NCBI GenBank assembly: GCA_036268995.1
Contig: DATATB010000096.1
Span: forward strand, 11,862-75,861
Length of the DNA: 64,000 nucleotides
From: DATATB01 sp036268995
GTDB taxonomy: Bacteria > Planctomycetota > Planctomycetia > Pirellulales > PNKZ01
Reading direction: 5' to 3'
The notes below the pieces were generated by a model, which was not told the origin of the DNA, did no database searches, and saw nothing but the letters and a program-made list of their open reading frames with translations. Positions 18,465 to 26,866 of this stretch are shown in pieces. Each line of letters opens with the position of its first letter. Positions within the stretch are counted from its first letter, which is position 1. The translations under genes were made by a program, and so were the position numbers.

Positions 18465-19709
18465 ATGCACCCGCGACCGCGCGAAACGAAACTGGCTGCC
18501 AAGAAGCACGCCATCTTGAACGAGGCATTCCGCCCGGGCGGCTGTTCGCGGCTCGAGCTGGCGCGGCGGTTGAATATCAATGCCACGATGGTCGGCAAGT
18601 ATGTCGGCGAGTTTCTGCGGCGCCGGCTGCTGGTGGAAGAGGGGGGCGGCTCGTCGGCCCGCGGGCCGGTGCCGGTGCTCTTGCGCCCGAACCCGCGGCA
18701 CGGTTGCTTTCTGGGGCTCGATTTCGAAGCTCTGCGCGCGCGGGCCGTGCTCTGCGATTTCGCCGGCAACGTGCTGCATCAAAAAGAACAGCCCTTCCGC
18801 CTGGGCATTTCGCGCGAGCAGGTGCTGAAGCAAATCATCGGCCTGGCCCGGCAACTGGCCGAGCGGGTCGAGTCGCCGCTGCTGTCGGTCGGCATCGCCG
18901 CGCCCGGCCAGCTCGACTGTGCCGCCGGCCGCGTAGTGCACTACCGGATGCTAAAGGATTTCGACCAGGTTCCGGTGGCCGAGCGCTTTCAGGAAGTGTT
19001 CGACGCTCCGGTATTTATCGAAGACAACATTCGCGCGGCGGCCTACGCCGAGCTGCTGCGTGGCCACGGCCAGGGCCGGCGGAATTTTCTTTGCCTCGCG
19101 GTGCGCTCGGGCGTCGGGCTGGGCATCGTCATCGACGGCAAGCTGTATCGCGGCAACGACCAGATGTCCGGCGAAGCGGGCTACCTCGTCTTGTCCACGG
19201 CCGATGGGCCACGTTTGGCCACCGAGCTGGTCTCCAACCGCGGGTTTGTCGAAGCCACGGTCAAGCTGCTCCGCTCGCGCCGCACGACGGCAGCCCGGCA
19301 GCAACTCTTGAAACGGCGACTGCTGAAGCGCGACGAGGAGCTGACGCTGGCCGATATCGTGACGGCCGCCGAGGATGGCGACGAATGGCTGCACGCGCGG
19401 CTGGTGCAACTCGGCGAGCATTTGGGAATTCTCACCGCGAATCTCGCCAATTTGTTTGCTCCGGAAAAGATCCTGCTCGTCGGCGAAGTGCCGAACTGCT
19501 CGGCCATCGTGCGGCAGACGATGGAGCGCACATTCCGCCATTACACATTGCCGCAAATTCTGAAAACGGCCTACCTCGAGGACTCGGCGTTGGGCCCCTT
19601 TAGCGGTGCCCTGGGGGTCGCCTGGCAAGGATTCGCCCGGCTATTTCCGCTGGATGCCGAGACCGTGATTCCCAATGGAAAGGCTCGCCATGAAACTGTT
19701 CTTGGATAG
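18465..19709 (+). CDS. ROK family transcriptional regulator (NagC/XylR type)
   Basis: 414 residues from ATG 18465; an in-frame ATG at 18399 would fall inside the candidate promoter. An N-terminal winged helix (about 15-75: CSRLELARRLNINATMVGKYVGEF) is followed by an ASKHA sugar-kinase fold with the ROK motifs GIAAPGQL and IEDNIRAAA (catalytic-type Asp). The ROK zinc motif CxCGxxGCxE is missing: the equivalent stretch (LSTADGPRLATE) has no cysteine, so structural zinc binding is probably lost. ROK regulators are released from DNA by a sugar or sugar phosphate. Its position between two divergent operons makes it the likely local regulator. The stop overlaps the next gene by 20 bp. Confidence 0.88.
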   Translation: MHPRPRETKLAAKKHAILNEAFRPGGCSRLELARRLNINATMVGKYVGEFLRRRLLVEEGGGSSARGPVPVLLRPNPRHGCFLGLDFEALRARAVLCDFAGNVLHQKEQPFRLGISREQVLKQIIGLARQLAERVESPLLSVGIAAPGQLDCAAGRVVHYRMLKDFDQVPVAERFQEVFDAPVFIEDNIRAAAYAELLRGHGQGRRNFLCLAVRSGVGLGIVIDGKLYRGNDQMSGEAGYLVLSTADGPRLATELVSNRGFVEATVKLLRSRRTTAARQQLLKRRLLKRDEELTLADIVTAAEDGDEWLHARLVQLGEHLGILTANLANLFAPEKILLVGEVPNCSAIVRQTMERTFRHYTLPQILKTAYLEDSALGPFSGALGVAWQGFARLFPLDAETVIPNGKARHETVLG

Positions 19710-20361
19710 CGCCAAAACGGACGAAATCCAGCACGCGCTCGAAACCTGGGATATCGACGGCCTGACCACCAATCCGCGCCATGTCCGCGACTCGGGCAAG
19801 GCGCTGCGCGTCGTGCTGGCGGAGATCGCCGAGCTATTTCGCGGAACCGACAAGCCGGTGAGCGTCGAAGTCGATCCACATCTGACCGACTGGCGCGAGA
19901 TCGTGGCCCAAGGTCGCGAGCTGGCCCGGCTGTCGCCGAATTTTGTGGTCAAGATCGGGGTCAGCGAGGGCGGCTTGCGGGCCGCGCGCGAGCTGGCCGG
20001 CGCGGGCATCCGAATCAACGTCACGCTGGTCTTTTCGGTCGCGCAGGCCTGGCATGCGGCCCGGGCGGGCGCGGCCTACATCAGCCCGTTCCTCGGCTGG
20101 AAGGAGCAGTACGGCGACAGCGCCTGCACGTTGGTGGGCGACATCCGCACGATGCTCGACCGGCACGCTTATCGGGCCGAGATCATCGCCGCCGCCGTGC
20201 GCAACACGCAGCAAATCACGGAGGCGGCCATCGCCGGCGCGCATTGCCTGACGGCCGGCTTGACCGCTTATCAAGACAGTTTCCGCAGCCCCTACACGAC
20301 GATGGGCGAACGGATTTTTCAGGACGCCTGGGACGCCACGCCCGGCCACAAACCAAAATGA
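19690..20361 (+). CDS. Transaldolase / fructose-6-phosphate aldolase-like protein
   Basis: 223 residues from ATG 19690 (GGAAAGG 6 bp upstream), the usual MKLFLDSA start of the small FSA/TalC group. The Schiff-base lysine is K88 in NFVVKIGVS, and GLTTNPR (residues 24-30), NVTLVFS and YISPFLGW match the family barrel strands. Members transfer dihydroxyacetone units or perform reversible aldol cleavage. The KIGVS sequence differs from the common KIPVT, so a non-standard donor is possible. It overlaps the ROK gene by 20 bp, indicating coupled translation, and may carry out the C-C cleavage step of the regulon. Confidence 0.88.
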   Translation: MKLFLDSAKTDEIQHALETWDIDGLTTNPRHVRDSGKALRVVLAEIAELFRGTDKPVSVEVDPHLTDWREIVAQGRELARLSPNFVVKIGVSEGGLRAARELAGAGIRINVTLVFSVAQAWHAARAGAAYISPFLGWKEQYGDSACTLVGDIRTMLDRHAYRAEIIAAAVRNTQQITEAAIAGAHCLTAGLTAYQDSFRSPYTTMGERIFQDAWDATPGHKPK

Positions 20362-20417
20362 TCGCGCGATCCCACGATCGCATCTTCCCGCCCCCCAACA
20401 CCCCACCTACCGCTGCC

Positions 20418-21665
20418 ATGCACACCGACGACTTGCTCTCCACCGAGCGCCCCACATTTGTCACCCACCTGGAATGCGGCCTCAAAGGCGACCATTACCC
20501 GGCCGACCAGATACACGGCCTGTCGAAGGCGGGCCGTCCGCTGTTGGTGCGTTACGACCTGCCGGCCCTGGCTCGCGCAGTGACTAAACAGGCGTTGGCC
20601 GCCCGGCCGTCGGGCTTGTGGCGCTACCGCGAGTTTCTGCCGGTGCGGCACAGCAAAAACGTCGTCACGCTGGGCGAGGTCGAAACGCCGCTGGTGCATT
20701 TTTCCAAATTGCAGGCAGGGCGCGGCATGCTGTGGGTTAAGGACGAAGGCCGGCTGCCGACCGGCTCGTTCAAAGCCCGGGGTTTGTGCATGGCCGTGTC
20801 GATGGCCAAGGAGTTGGGCATCCGCAAGGTGGCCATGCCGACCAACGGCAACGCCGGAGCCGCGCTGGCCGCCTACGCCAGCCGGGTCGGGATGGAGTCG
20901 TATATCTTCTGCCCGGAAGACACGCCGGAAATCAACGTTCGCGAAATCGCCGCCCAGGGTGCCAAGGTGTGGCGCGTCAACGGCCTGATCAACGACTGCG
21001 GCCGCATCGTCGGCGCCGGCAAAGAAACGATGGGCTGGTTCGATTTCTCCACGCTCAAAGAGCCCTACCGCATCGAGGGTAAAAAGACGATGGGCCTGGA
21101 GCTGGCCGATCAGATGGGCTGGCGCGTGCCCGACGTGATCTTTTATCCCACCGGCGGCGGCACCGGGCTGATCGGCATGTGGAAAGCCTTTCAAGAGTTG
21201 CAGACGATCGGCTGGCTCACTGGCAAGCTGCCGCGGATGATCGCAGTGCAGGCCAGCGGCTGCGCGCCGATCGTCAAGGCTTACGAAGACGGCGTCGAAC
21301 ATGCCGATCTGTGGGCCAATGCCCACACGATGGCCTACGGCATCCGCGTGCCGGCGGCCGTGGGCGATTTTCTGATCCTGCGCGCGGTGCGCGAAAGCGG
21401 CGGGTTTGCCATGGCCGTCGACGACGACGCCATCATCCAAGCCCGCCGGCAAGCGGCCGAGCAAGAGGGTTTGCTGCTGTGCCCGGAGGGGGCCGCCACG
21501 CTCGCGGCCTATCAGCTTGCACTGTCGCAGGGACGCATCTCGCCCGACGAATCGGCCGTACTGTTCAATTGTGCCAGCGGCCTGAAATACGAACTGCCAC
21601 CGATGCCGCGAAAACTCGATTGCACGCAACCCATCGATTTCGCCAGCCTCGGCCGCACAACTTAA
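20418..21665 (+). CDS. Threonine-synthase-like PLP-dependent beta-family enzyme
   Basis: 415 residues. N-terminal FVTHLECGLKGDHYPADQ recalls the threonine synthase N-terminal zinc-ribbon region but retains only one cysteine. The PLP lysine lies in LPTGSFKARG, the phosphate loop in TGGGTGLIG, and PTNGNAGAALAAYA is the substrate-proximal loop. Fold type II enzymes catalyse beta- or gamma-elimination/replacement on amino acids. No thrA or thrB is nearby; the next genes are a 2-hydroxyacid dehydrogenase and RidA, which removes enamine/imine intermediates made by PLP lyases. A catabolic amino acid lyase is therefore as likely as threonine synthase. Confidence 0.82.
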   Translation: MHTDDLLSTERPTFVTHLECGLKGDHYPADQIHGLSKAGRPLLVRYDLPALARAVTKQALAARPSGLWRYREFLPVRHSKNVVTLGEVETPLVHFSKLQAGRGMLWVKDEGRLPTGSFKARGLCMAVSMAKELGIRKVAMPTNGNAGAALAAYASRVGMESYIFCPEDTPEINVREIAAQGAKVWRVNGLINDCGRIVGAGKETMGWFDFSTLKEPYRIEGKKTMGLELADQMGWRVPDVIFYPTGGGTGLIGMWKAFQELQTIGWLTGKLPRMIAVQASGCAPIVKAYEDGVEHADLWANAHTMAYGIRVPAAVGDFLILRAVRESGGFAMAVDDDAIIQARRQAAEQEGLLLCPEGAATLAAYQLALSQGRISPDESAVLFNCASGLKYELPPMPRKLDCTQPIDFASLGRTT

Positions 21666-21681
21666 TCTTTCGAGAAGTTCG

Positions 21682-22680
21682 ATGCCTGACGTCGTCATCA
21701 GCGAAAACATCACCGGCCCTGCGATGGAAGAACTGCGGCAGCGGTTCGACGTGGCGCTGGAGCCCGAGCTGTGGCGCTCGCCCGATCGGCTGCTCGCGCT
21801 GGTGCGCGAGGCTCGGGCCATCATCGTGCGCAACCAGACGCGGGTCACCGCGGAAGTGCTGGCCGCCGGCCAGCGCCTGGAGATCGTCGGTCGGGCCGGT
21901 GCAGGCCTGGACAATATCGATACGGAAGCCGCCACGCGCGGCGGGATCGTGGTCAGTTATGCGCCGAACGAAAACTCGCTGTCGGTCGCGGAATTGACGC
22001 TGGGCTTGATGTTGGCGCTGGCTCGCCGCATTCCAGCCGCCGATCGCGACACGCATGCGGGCGGCTGGAATCGCCAGCAATTTACCGGGGTCGAGCTCAG
22101 CGGCAAAACGCTAGGCATCGTGGGCCTGGGGCGAATCGGACGCCTGGTGGCCCAGCGGGCCAGGGCTTTTGGCATGACGCTCGTGGCCTACGATCCGCTC
22201 GTTGATCCGCAATCGCCTGCGGTGCGCAACCTGGAAGTCCGCTTGATCGGCTTGGAAGAACTGCTGGCCACGGCCGACTGTGTCACGTGCCACTTGCCGC
22301 TGGTGCCGGCAACCCGCGCGCTGTTCGATTATCAGCGCTTTGCCTTGATGAAGCGGACCGCCGTGTTCGTCAACGCGTCACGCGGCGAAATGGTGGACGA
22401 AGCGGGCTTGATCCGAGCTTTGGAAGAGGGCCGGCTGGCCGGTGCGGCGCTCGACGTTCGGGCCTGCGAGCCGCCCCAGCGCGATCAACTCGCCGCGATG
22501 GAGCAGGTGATCCTCACGCCGCACATCGGCGCGTTCACGCTCGAGGCCCAAGATCGCGTCGTGGCCGCCGTCTGTCGCGACGTGACGGCCGTGCTCTCGG
22601 GCGAGGCGGCCGAGAATCACGCGAATTTTCCCCGTCCGCAGCGGGGGACTGAACTCAACCCTAAAAACCATTCCGGCTAA
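21682..22680 (+). CDS. D-2-hydroxyacid dehydrogenase (phosphoglycerate-dehydrogenase-like)
   Basis: 332 residues. The NAD-binding motif is GIVGLGRIGRLVAQRA; the catalytic Arg lies in IVVSYAPNENS/VNASRGEMVDEAGL context and the catalytic His in LTPHIGAFT. There is no C-terminal ACT domain, so this is not a full-length SerA. Such enzymes interconvert 2-keto and 2-hydroxy acids. Starting 16 bp after the PLP enzyme, it could reduce or oxidise the keto acid released by that enzyme. The substrate is not predictable. Confidence 0.88.
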   Translation: MPDVVISENITGPAMEELRQRFDVALEPELWRSPDRLLALVREARAIIVRNQTRVTAEVLAAGQRLEIVGRAGAGLDNIDTEAATRGGIVVSYAPNENSLSVAELTLGLMLALARRIPAADRDTHAGGWNRQQFTGVELSGKTLGIVGLGRIGRLVAQRARAFGMTLVAYDPLVDPQSPAVRNLEVRLIGLEELLATADCVTCHLPLVPATRALFDYQRFALMKRTAVFVNASRGEMVDEAGLIRALEEGRLAGAALDVRACEPPQRDQLAAMEQVILTPHIGAFTLEAQDRVVAAVCRDVTAVLSGEAAENHANFPRPQRGTELNPKNHSG

Positions 22681-22692
22681 TCGGAGGCGTGC

Positions 22693-23178
22693 ATGTCGAT
22701 CGAAGCGCGTTTACAGGAACTGGGGCTCGCCTTGCCGGCCGTCGCCAAGCCGGTGGCGGCTTACGTCCCGGCGGTCGAGAGTGGCAGCCAGGTATTCGTC
22801 AGCGGCCAGCTTCCAATGGCCGGTGGCCAGCTTCCAATGGCCGGTGGCCAGCTTCTCAGCACGGGCAAGGTGCCATCGCAAGTGTCGATCGAAACGGCGC
22901 AGCAGGCCGCGCGCCAGTGCGTGCTCAACGGCCTGGCCGCGTTGCACGCGCAGCTCGGCGGCGATTGGAACCGCCTGGTGCGGGTCGTGCGCATCGGCGC
23001 GTTCGTGCAATCCGACAACGATTTTTTCCAACAGTCGCAAGTGGCCAACGGCGCTAGCGAACTGCTGCAAGCCATTCTGGGCGACGCGGGGCGCCATGCC
23101 CGGGCAGCCGTCGGCGTGAATGCCCTGCCGCTGAACGCCCCGGTCGAGGTCGAGTTTTTATTCGAAATCCGCAAGTGA
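22693..23178 (+). CDS. RidA family protein (YjgF/UK114), with an in-frame 21-bp tandem duplication
   Basis: 161 residues. RidA proteins hydrolyse reactive enamine/imine intermediates released by PLP-dependent enzymes. The functional Arg is preserved in HARAAVGVNALPLNAPVEVE, with the C-terminal strand EVEFLFEI. The common SGQLP..G.L..TGKV segment is expanded: QLPMAGG occurs twice in a row, encoded by two identical 21-bp units (22807-22848). The extra seven residues fall at a surface turn near the start of a strand, so folding may be retained. GGAGG precedes the ATG. Operon position 28 bp after a dehydrogenase and one gene from the PLP enzyme fits detoxification of its product. Confidence 0.9.
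   Translation: MSIEARLQELGLALPAVAKPVAAYVPAVESGSQVFVSGQLPMAGGQLPMAGGQLLSTGKVPSQVSIETAQQAARQCVLNGLAALHAQLGGDWNRLVRVVRIGAFVQSDNDFFQQSQVANGASELLQAILGDAGRHARAAVGVNALPLNAPVEVEFLFEIRK
22807..22848 (+). repeat. Perfect 21-bp tandem duplication inside the RidA gene
   Basis: Two identical 21-bp units, each beginning CAGCTTCCAATGGCC; a third partial copy starts at 22849. Being a multiple of three it keeps the frame and doubles QLPMAGG. Confidence 0.97.
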
Positions 23179-23204
23179 GCAATGCATGTCCAGCGAGGAA
23201 TCTC

Positions 23205-24542
23205 ATGCGGCAGGCAAGTAGATTGGGTTTGAGGTTGATGGCGCTCGCCCTTGGCATCGTCATGATTGCCGTAGTTGCCTCGGCAGAAACCATTGAATCG
23301 TCACCGCCCATCGAATTGTTCAACGGCCGCGATCTTACCGGCTGGGTCAATGTCAACGGCGCGCCGAATACGTGGTCGGTGCGCGAGGGCCTGCTCGTGT
23401 GTAGCGGCAAGCCGAGCGGATTTCTGCGGACGGCCGAGATGTACGAGAACTATGTGCTCGAGTGGGAATGTCGTCTTGCGGCGGCCGGCGGCAATAGCGG
23501 AACGTTCGTCCACGCCGATGCGCTGCCGCAAGTCGGTGCCCCCTATCCCCGGGCGATCGAAGTGCAACTGCTCGACGGCGATCACGGCAGCATTTTTGGC
23601 ATCCGCGGGGCCTCGATTGTTCCGCTGACCAACGGCGACCTCAAAGGCGGCACGCCGCGGGCTCGGCCGACCGAAAATCGTGGCCTGCCAGCGGGCCAGT
23701 GGAACCGCTACGAGCTGACGTCTCAGGACGGCACGCTGGAATTGGAAGTCAACGGGGCACGGGTCACCCAGGCCTCGCACTTGAGCCAGCGGAAGGGCTA
23801 CATCGGCTTGCAATCCGAAGGCAGCGAAGTCTTTTTCCGCAACCTTCGCTTGACCCCGCTGGCTGGCAGCGCGCCAGCTACCGACCAGGTCGCGCATACA
23901 GATGAAGGCCTGCGCCCGATCTTCGATGGGCTGAGTTTTGCCGGCTGGCAGTTTCACGAAGCGTTTCAAGGTCATTGGGTTGCTAAGGATGGCGTCGTGC
24001 GCTGCGATGGGCAGATACGCCGCGCGAAAGGTGAATCGCGCGATCTCTGGACCGAGCGCGAGTATGGTGATTTTGTGCTCGTGGCCGATTGGCGGCTGAC
24101 CAAAAAGCCCGAGCCGAAGAAGCTGCCGACCTTTACGCCCGACGGCATGTATGTCTACGGCGCCGATAAAAAACCCGTTCTTCGCGAACTGCTCGACGCC
24201 GGCGACAGCGGCATCTATTTGCGCGGCAATACGCGCAGCCAGGTCAATATCTGGAGCCAACCGATGGGCTCGGGCGATATCAACGATTATCACAAAGACG
24301 GCAAGCTGCCGATCGAAATCCGCCAGGCCTGCGTGCCGAAAAAGCACGCCGACCATCCGCCCGGCCAGTGGAACCGCTTTGTCATCACGATGCGCGGCGA
24401 TCGGGTCAGCGTCGTCTTGAACGGCGAAACGGTGATCGACCGCGCCGTGCTGCCCGGCGTGCCGCCGCGCGGGCGGATCGCCCTGCAAAACCATAACGAC
24501 CCGGTCGAGTTCCGCAACTTGTTCATCAAGGAACTCGACTAA
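23205..24542 (+). CDS. Exported protein with two DUF1080 (3-keto-disaccharide hydrolase) domains
   Basis: 445 residues from ATG 23205 (GAGGAA 5 bp upstream); a GTG at 23175 overlapping the RidA stop is possible but would place charged residues before the signal. Signal peptide MALALGIVMIAVVASAE, then two DUF1080 domains opening with PIELFNGRDLTGW and LRPIFDGLSFAGW. The second has a long insert with a GDSGIYLRGNTRSQV core strand. It is a diverged paralogue of the DUF1080 protein at 4221-5609 on the opposite arm, so each divergent operon encodes one. It probably acts on 3-keto glycosides in the periplasm; unproven. Confidence 0.88.
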   Translation: MRQASRLGLRLMALALGIVMIAVVASAETIESSPPIELFNGRDLTGWVNVNGAPNTWSVREGLLVCSGKPSGFLRTAEMYENYVLEWECRLAAAGGNSGTFVHADALPQVGAPYPRAIEVQLLDGDHGSIFGIRGASIVPLTNGDLKGGTPRARPTENRGLPAGQWNRYELTSQDGTLELEVNGARVTQASHLSQRKGYIGLQSEGSEVFFRNLRLTPLAGSAPATDQVAHTDEGLRPIFDGLSFAGWQFHEAFQGHWVAKDGVVRCDGQIRRAKGESRDLWTEREYGDFVLVADWRLTKKPEPKKLPTFTPDGMYVYGADKKPVLRELLDAGDSGIYLRGNTRSQVNIWSQPMGSGDINDYHKDGKLPIEIRQACVPKKHADHPPGQWNRFVITMRGDRVSVVLNGETVIDRAVLPGVPPRGRIALQNHNDPVEFRNLFIKELD

Positions 24543-24545
24543 AGC

Positions 24546-26033
24546 ATGGCTACCACGAGGTCAACTTTGAAAACGATCGCGATCATCGGCGGCGGCTTCA
24601 GCGGCACGATGACGGCCGTGAACCTGGCCCGATTCAGCGAGTCGCCGCTGCGCGTCTGTGTGATTAATTCCGGCTATCCGGTCGGTCGCGGCGCGGCTTA
24701 CAGCACGCGGCAAATCGAGCACCTGCTCAACGTCGCGGCCCGCAACATGTCGGCCTTGGCCGATCATCCCAACCATTTCGTCGAGTGGTTGCAGACCCGC
24801 GGCGAATACGCCCTAGTGCCCGAGTCGGAACTGCGCGAAATGTTCGTGCCGCGGCAAGTCTTCGGCGACTATCTGCGCGGGCTGCTGCTGCGCTACTCGC
24901 GGCCGATCGATAGCGGCGCACGCGTGCAGATCGAAACGATCGACGAAGAAGCCATTGATATCATCCCGCGAGAGCACGGGAACGCCGGCGAACACTGTGC
25001 CGAAGTGCTGCTGGCCGGCGGCACGACAATCGAGGCCGACAAAGTGCTGCTGGCCACCGGCAACCAGCCGCCGGCCGAAATGCCGTCGGTCGCCGCGGCG
25101 TTTCATCATCCGCGGTATGTCGAAAACCCGTGGCAGGATTGGAGCAGCCGGCTGCCGGATAAAACCGAGCCGGTCGTGCTGCTGGGCGCGGGCCTGACGA
25201 TGGTCGATGCGTGTCTGACGCTACAGTCGCACGGCTGGCAAGGTCCGGTGACCGCCGTGTCGCGGCATGGCATCTTGCCGCTGTCGCACTTCCGCGGTAT
25301 CGAGTATCCCGATTTTCCGCCGCCGGGCGTGGCAACGCTGCGGCTGGCCGAGCTGGTCGAACTGGTCGAAGAGCATTGCGCGCGGCTGCGCCGCCTGGGG
25401 GCGAATCCGGCCATTGTCGTCGACAAGCTGCGACCGCATACGCAGCGTGTGTGGCAGAATCTGTCGCTCGACGAGAAGCGCGAATTCTGCCGGCTGCACG
25501 CCGCGCGCTGGAACGTGACGCGCCACCGCATCGCGCAGCAAATCCATCAGCGGCTGACAGCCGCGATCGCCGGCGGTTCGCTGCACGTGGTCAAAGGCAG
25601 CATTACCGACCTGCGCAGCTCGGGGCAGGGCGTGGCCGTCGTGGTCGAGTATGCCGCGGGCCGGCAGCGCACGATCGAAGCCGGCCTGGTCGTGAATTGC
25701 ACCGGCCCGCGCGCCAGTTTTACCGCCGTCGCCTCGCCGCTGCTGCAGAAGTTGCTGGGCCGCGGATTGGTGCAAGCCGACGCACTGGACATGGGCATCG
25801 AGATCGAAGCGGATTTCGCGGCGGTCGACCGCGAGGGCAACCGCTCGGGATTTTTGTTTGCGATGGGCCCGTTGGTTAAGGGCGTGTTGTGGGAAACCAC
25901 GGCCGTGCCCGAATTGCGCAGCCAGGCGTTTCGCGTGGCTCAAGAACTGCTCGACGAACTGTCGGCCGACCAGCGCGCGGCAGAACCGTGGCCCATTCAG
26001 CCGGAAGTGGAAGTCCTGGAATATTGCATCTGA
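24546..26033 (+). CDS. FAD/NAD(P)-binding protein (NAD_binding_9 type)
   Basis: 495 residues. N-terminal dinucleotide-binding motif IAIIGGGFSGTMTAVNLA and the family sequence GRGAAYSTRQIEHLLNVAARNMSAL, with a second nucleotide-binding motif VVLLGAGLTMVD near 215. This fold occurs in HcaB-like/YdhS-type flavoproteins whose substrates are unknown. It follows the DUF1080 gene by 3 bp and is last in the plus-strand operon; repeats follow. A flavin-dependent oxidation in the same pathway is possible. Confidence 0.82.
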   Translation: MATTRSTLKTIAIIGGGFSGTMTAVNLARFSESPLRVCVINSGYPVGRGAAYSTRQIEHLLNVAARNMSALADHPNHFVEWLQTRGEYALVPESELREMFVPRQVFGDYLRGLLLRYSRPIDSGARVQIETIDEEAIDIIPREHGNAGEHCAEVLLAGGTTIEADKVLLATGNQPPAEMPSVAAAFHHPRYVENPWQDWSSRLPDKTEPVVLLGAGLTMVDACLTLQSHGWQGPVTAVSRHGILPLSHFRGIEYPDFPPPGVATLRLAELVELVEEHCARLRRLGANPAIVVDKLRPHTQRVWQNLSLDEKREFCRLHAARWNVTRHRIAQQIHQRLTAAIAGGSLHVVKGSITDLRSSGQGVAVVVEYAAGRQRTIEAGLVVNCTGPRASFTAVASPLLQKLLGRGLVQADALDMGIEIEADFAAVDREGNRSGFLFAMGPLVKGVLWETTAVPELRSQAFRVAQELLDELSADQRAAEPWPIQPEVEVLEYCI

Positions 26034-26049
26034 GATCGTGTCTTCTAAA

Positions 26050-26164
26050 CGGGAGGGCGAAGCTCCTGCTGAGCCACGATTCGAGCGGGAGGGCGAAGCT
26101 CCTGCTGAGCCGCTCGGCGACGAATCGAGAGAGCCACCCGGCTCGGCCGGAGCCTCGCCCTCCC
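26050..26164. repeat. GGGAGGGCGAAGCTCC repeat cluster (two direct copies plus one inverted)
   Basis: Direct 26-bp copies at 26050-26075 and 26086-26111 and an inverted copy at 26140-26164 (GGCTCGGCCGGAGCCTCG...). The same family recurs inside the ATP-grasp gene at 58884-58965 and, as a half copy, at 63863-63884. The elements fill the 177-bp gap between the flavoprotein and TauE-like genes. Confidence 0.93.
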
Positions 26165-26210
26165 AGAATGCGGTTTCGAGGTTGCATCAAAAGATAAGGA
26201 GAAGGTTGAT

Positions 26211-26699
26211 ATGCCTGTCGCAGGCCTGATTGGGTTTGGCGTCGCCGTGGGACTTTTGAGCGGAACGCTGGGAATCGGCGGCGGCATCGCGCTGGTGCCC
26301 GGCCTGATCCTGCTGTTCGGGTTCAGCCAGCTTGAGGCCCAGGGCACGAGCCTGGCCGTGCTGACGGTGCCGGTGCTGATTTTCGCCGCCCTGGTCTATC
26401 ATCGGGCCGGCCTGGTGCGTTATCCGGTGGTAGCGTGCATCGCCACGGGTTTCGTGATCGGCGCCTCGAGCGGCGCGTGGCTGGCTCCGCACCTGCCGCA
26501 TCACGTGCTGCGGCCAATCTTCGGCGCGCTGCTGCTGTATGTCGGCCTGTTGTTCCTGCTGGATATTCGCTCGGCCACTTCGGCCGCGATGCTGCCGGCC
26601 GCGGTGGCGGCCGGCGCGATGGCGATCTTCGCGCGGATCTTTCGACGCAAGCTACGCCCCCGCACCCCGACCGTCGGCCATTGGGAATATCACATCTGA
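26211..26699 (+). CDS. Short TauE/SafE-like membrane protein
   Basis: 162 residues with about five hydrophobic segments. GFGVAVGLLSGTLGIGGGIALVPGLI is the N-terminal repeat signature of the TauE/SafE anion exporter family. Full members have two such repeats and about 250 residues; this protein holds only one, ending with a short basic tail RRKLRPRTP. It could work as a homodimer, as small TauE members do, or be a truncated gene; no second repeat is found downstream in any frame I examined. An AAGGAG-like site precedes ATG 26211. Confidence 0.75.
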   Translation: MPVAGLIGFGVAVGLLSGTLGIGGGIALVPGLILLFGFSQLEAQGTSLAVLTVPVLIFAALVYHRAGLVRYPVVACIATGFVIGASSGAWLAPHLPHHVLRPIFGALLLYVGLLFLLDIRSATSAAMLPAAVAAGAMAIFARIFRRKLRPRTPTVGHWEYHI

Positions 26700-26866
26700 A
26701 ACGATGGCACGGCCGCCGTTGCCGCGGCCGGCCGTGTTGACGAAACGCGAGCGATCCTTTATGCCTCAGTTCTATGGGCGGCTGCGAGCCCCCCATGTTG
26801 CCAGTGGGCGTTTTGCGTCGGATTCGAGTCTTCGTCTCATCGTTGACCACCAGAAGCTGGGGCGGC

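Noticed and set aside
20319..21935. 538-codon minus-strand frame opposite the PLP enzyme
   Set aside because: Shadow of a gene with PLP motifs; Arg/Gln/His-rich translation.
26050..26164. Possible CRISPR-like array (repeated GGGAGGGCGAAGCTCC units)
   Set aside because: Only two direct copies with a 10-bp spacer and one inverted copy; no regular spacers and no cas genes.
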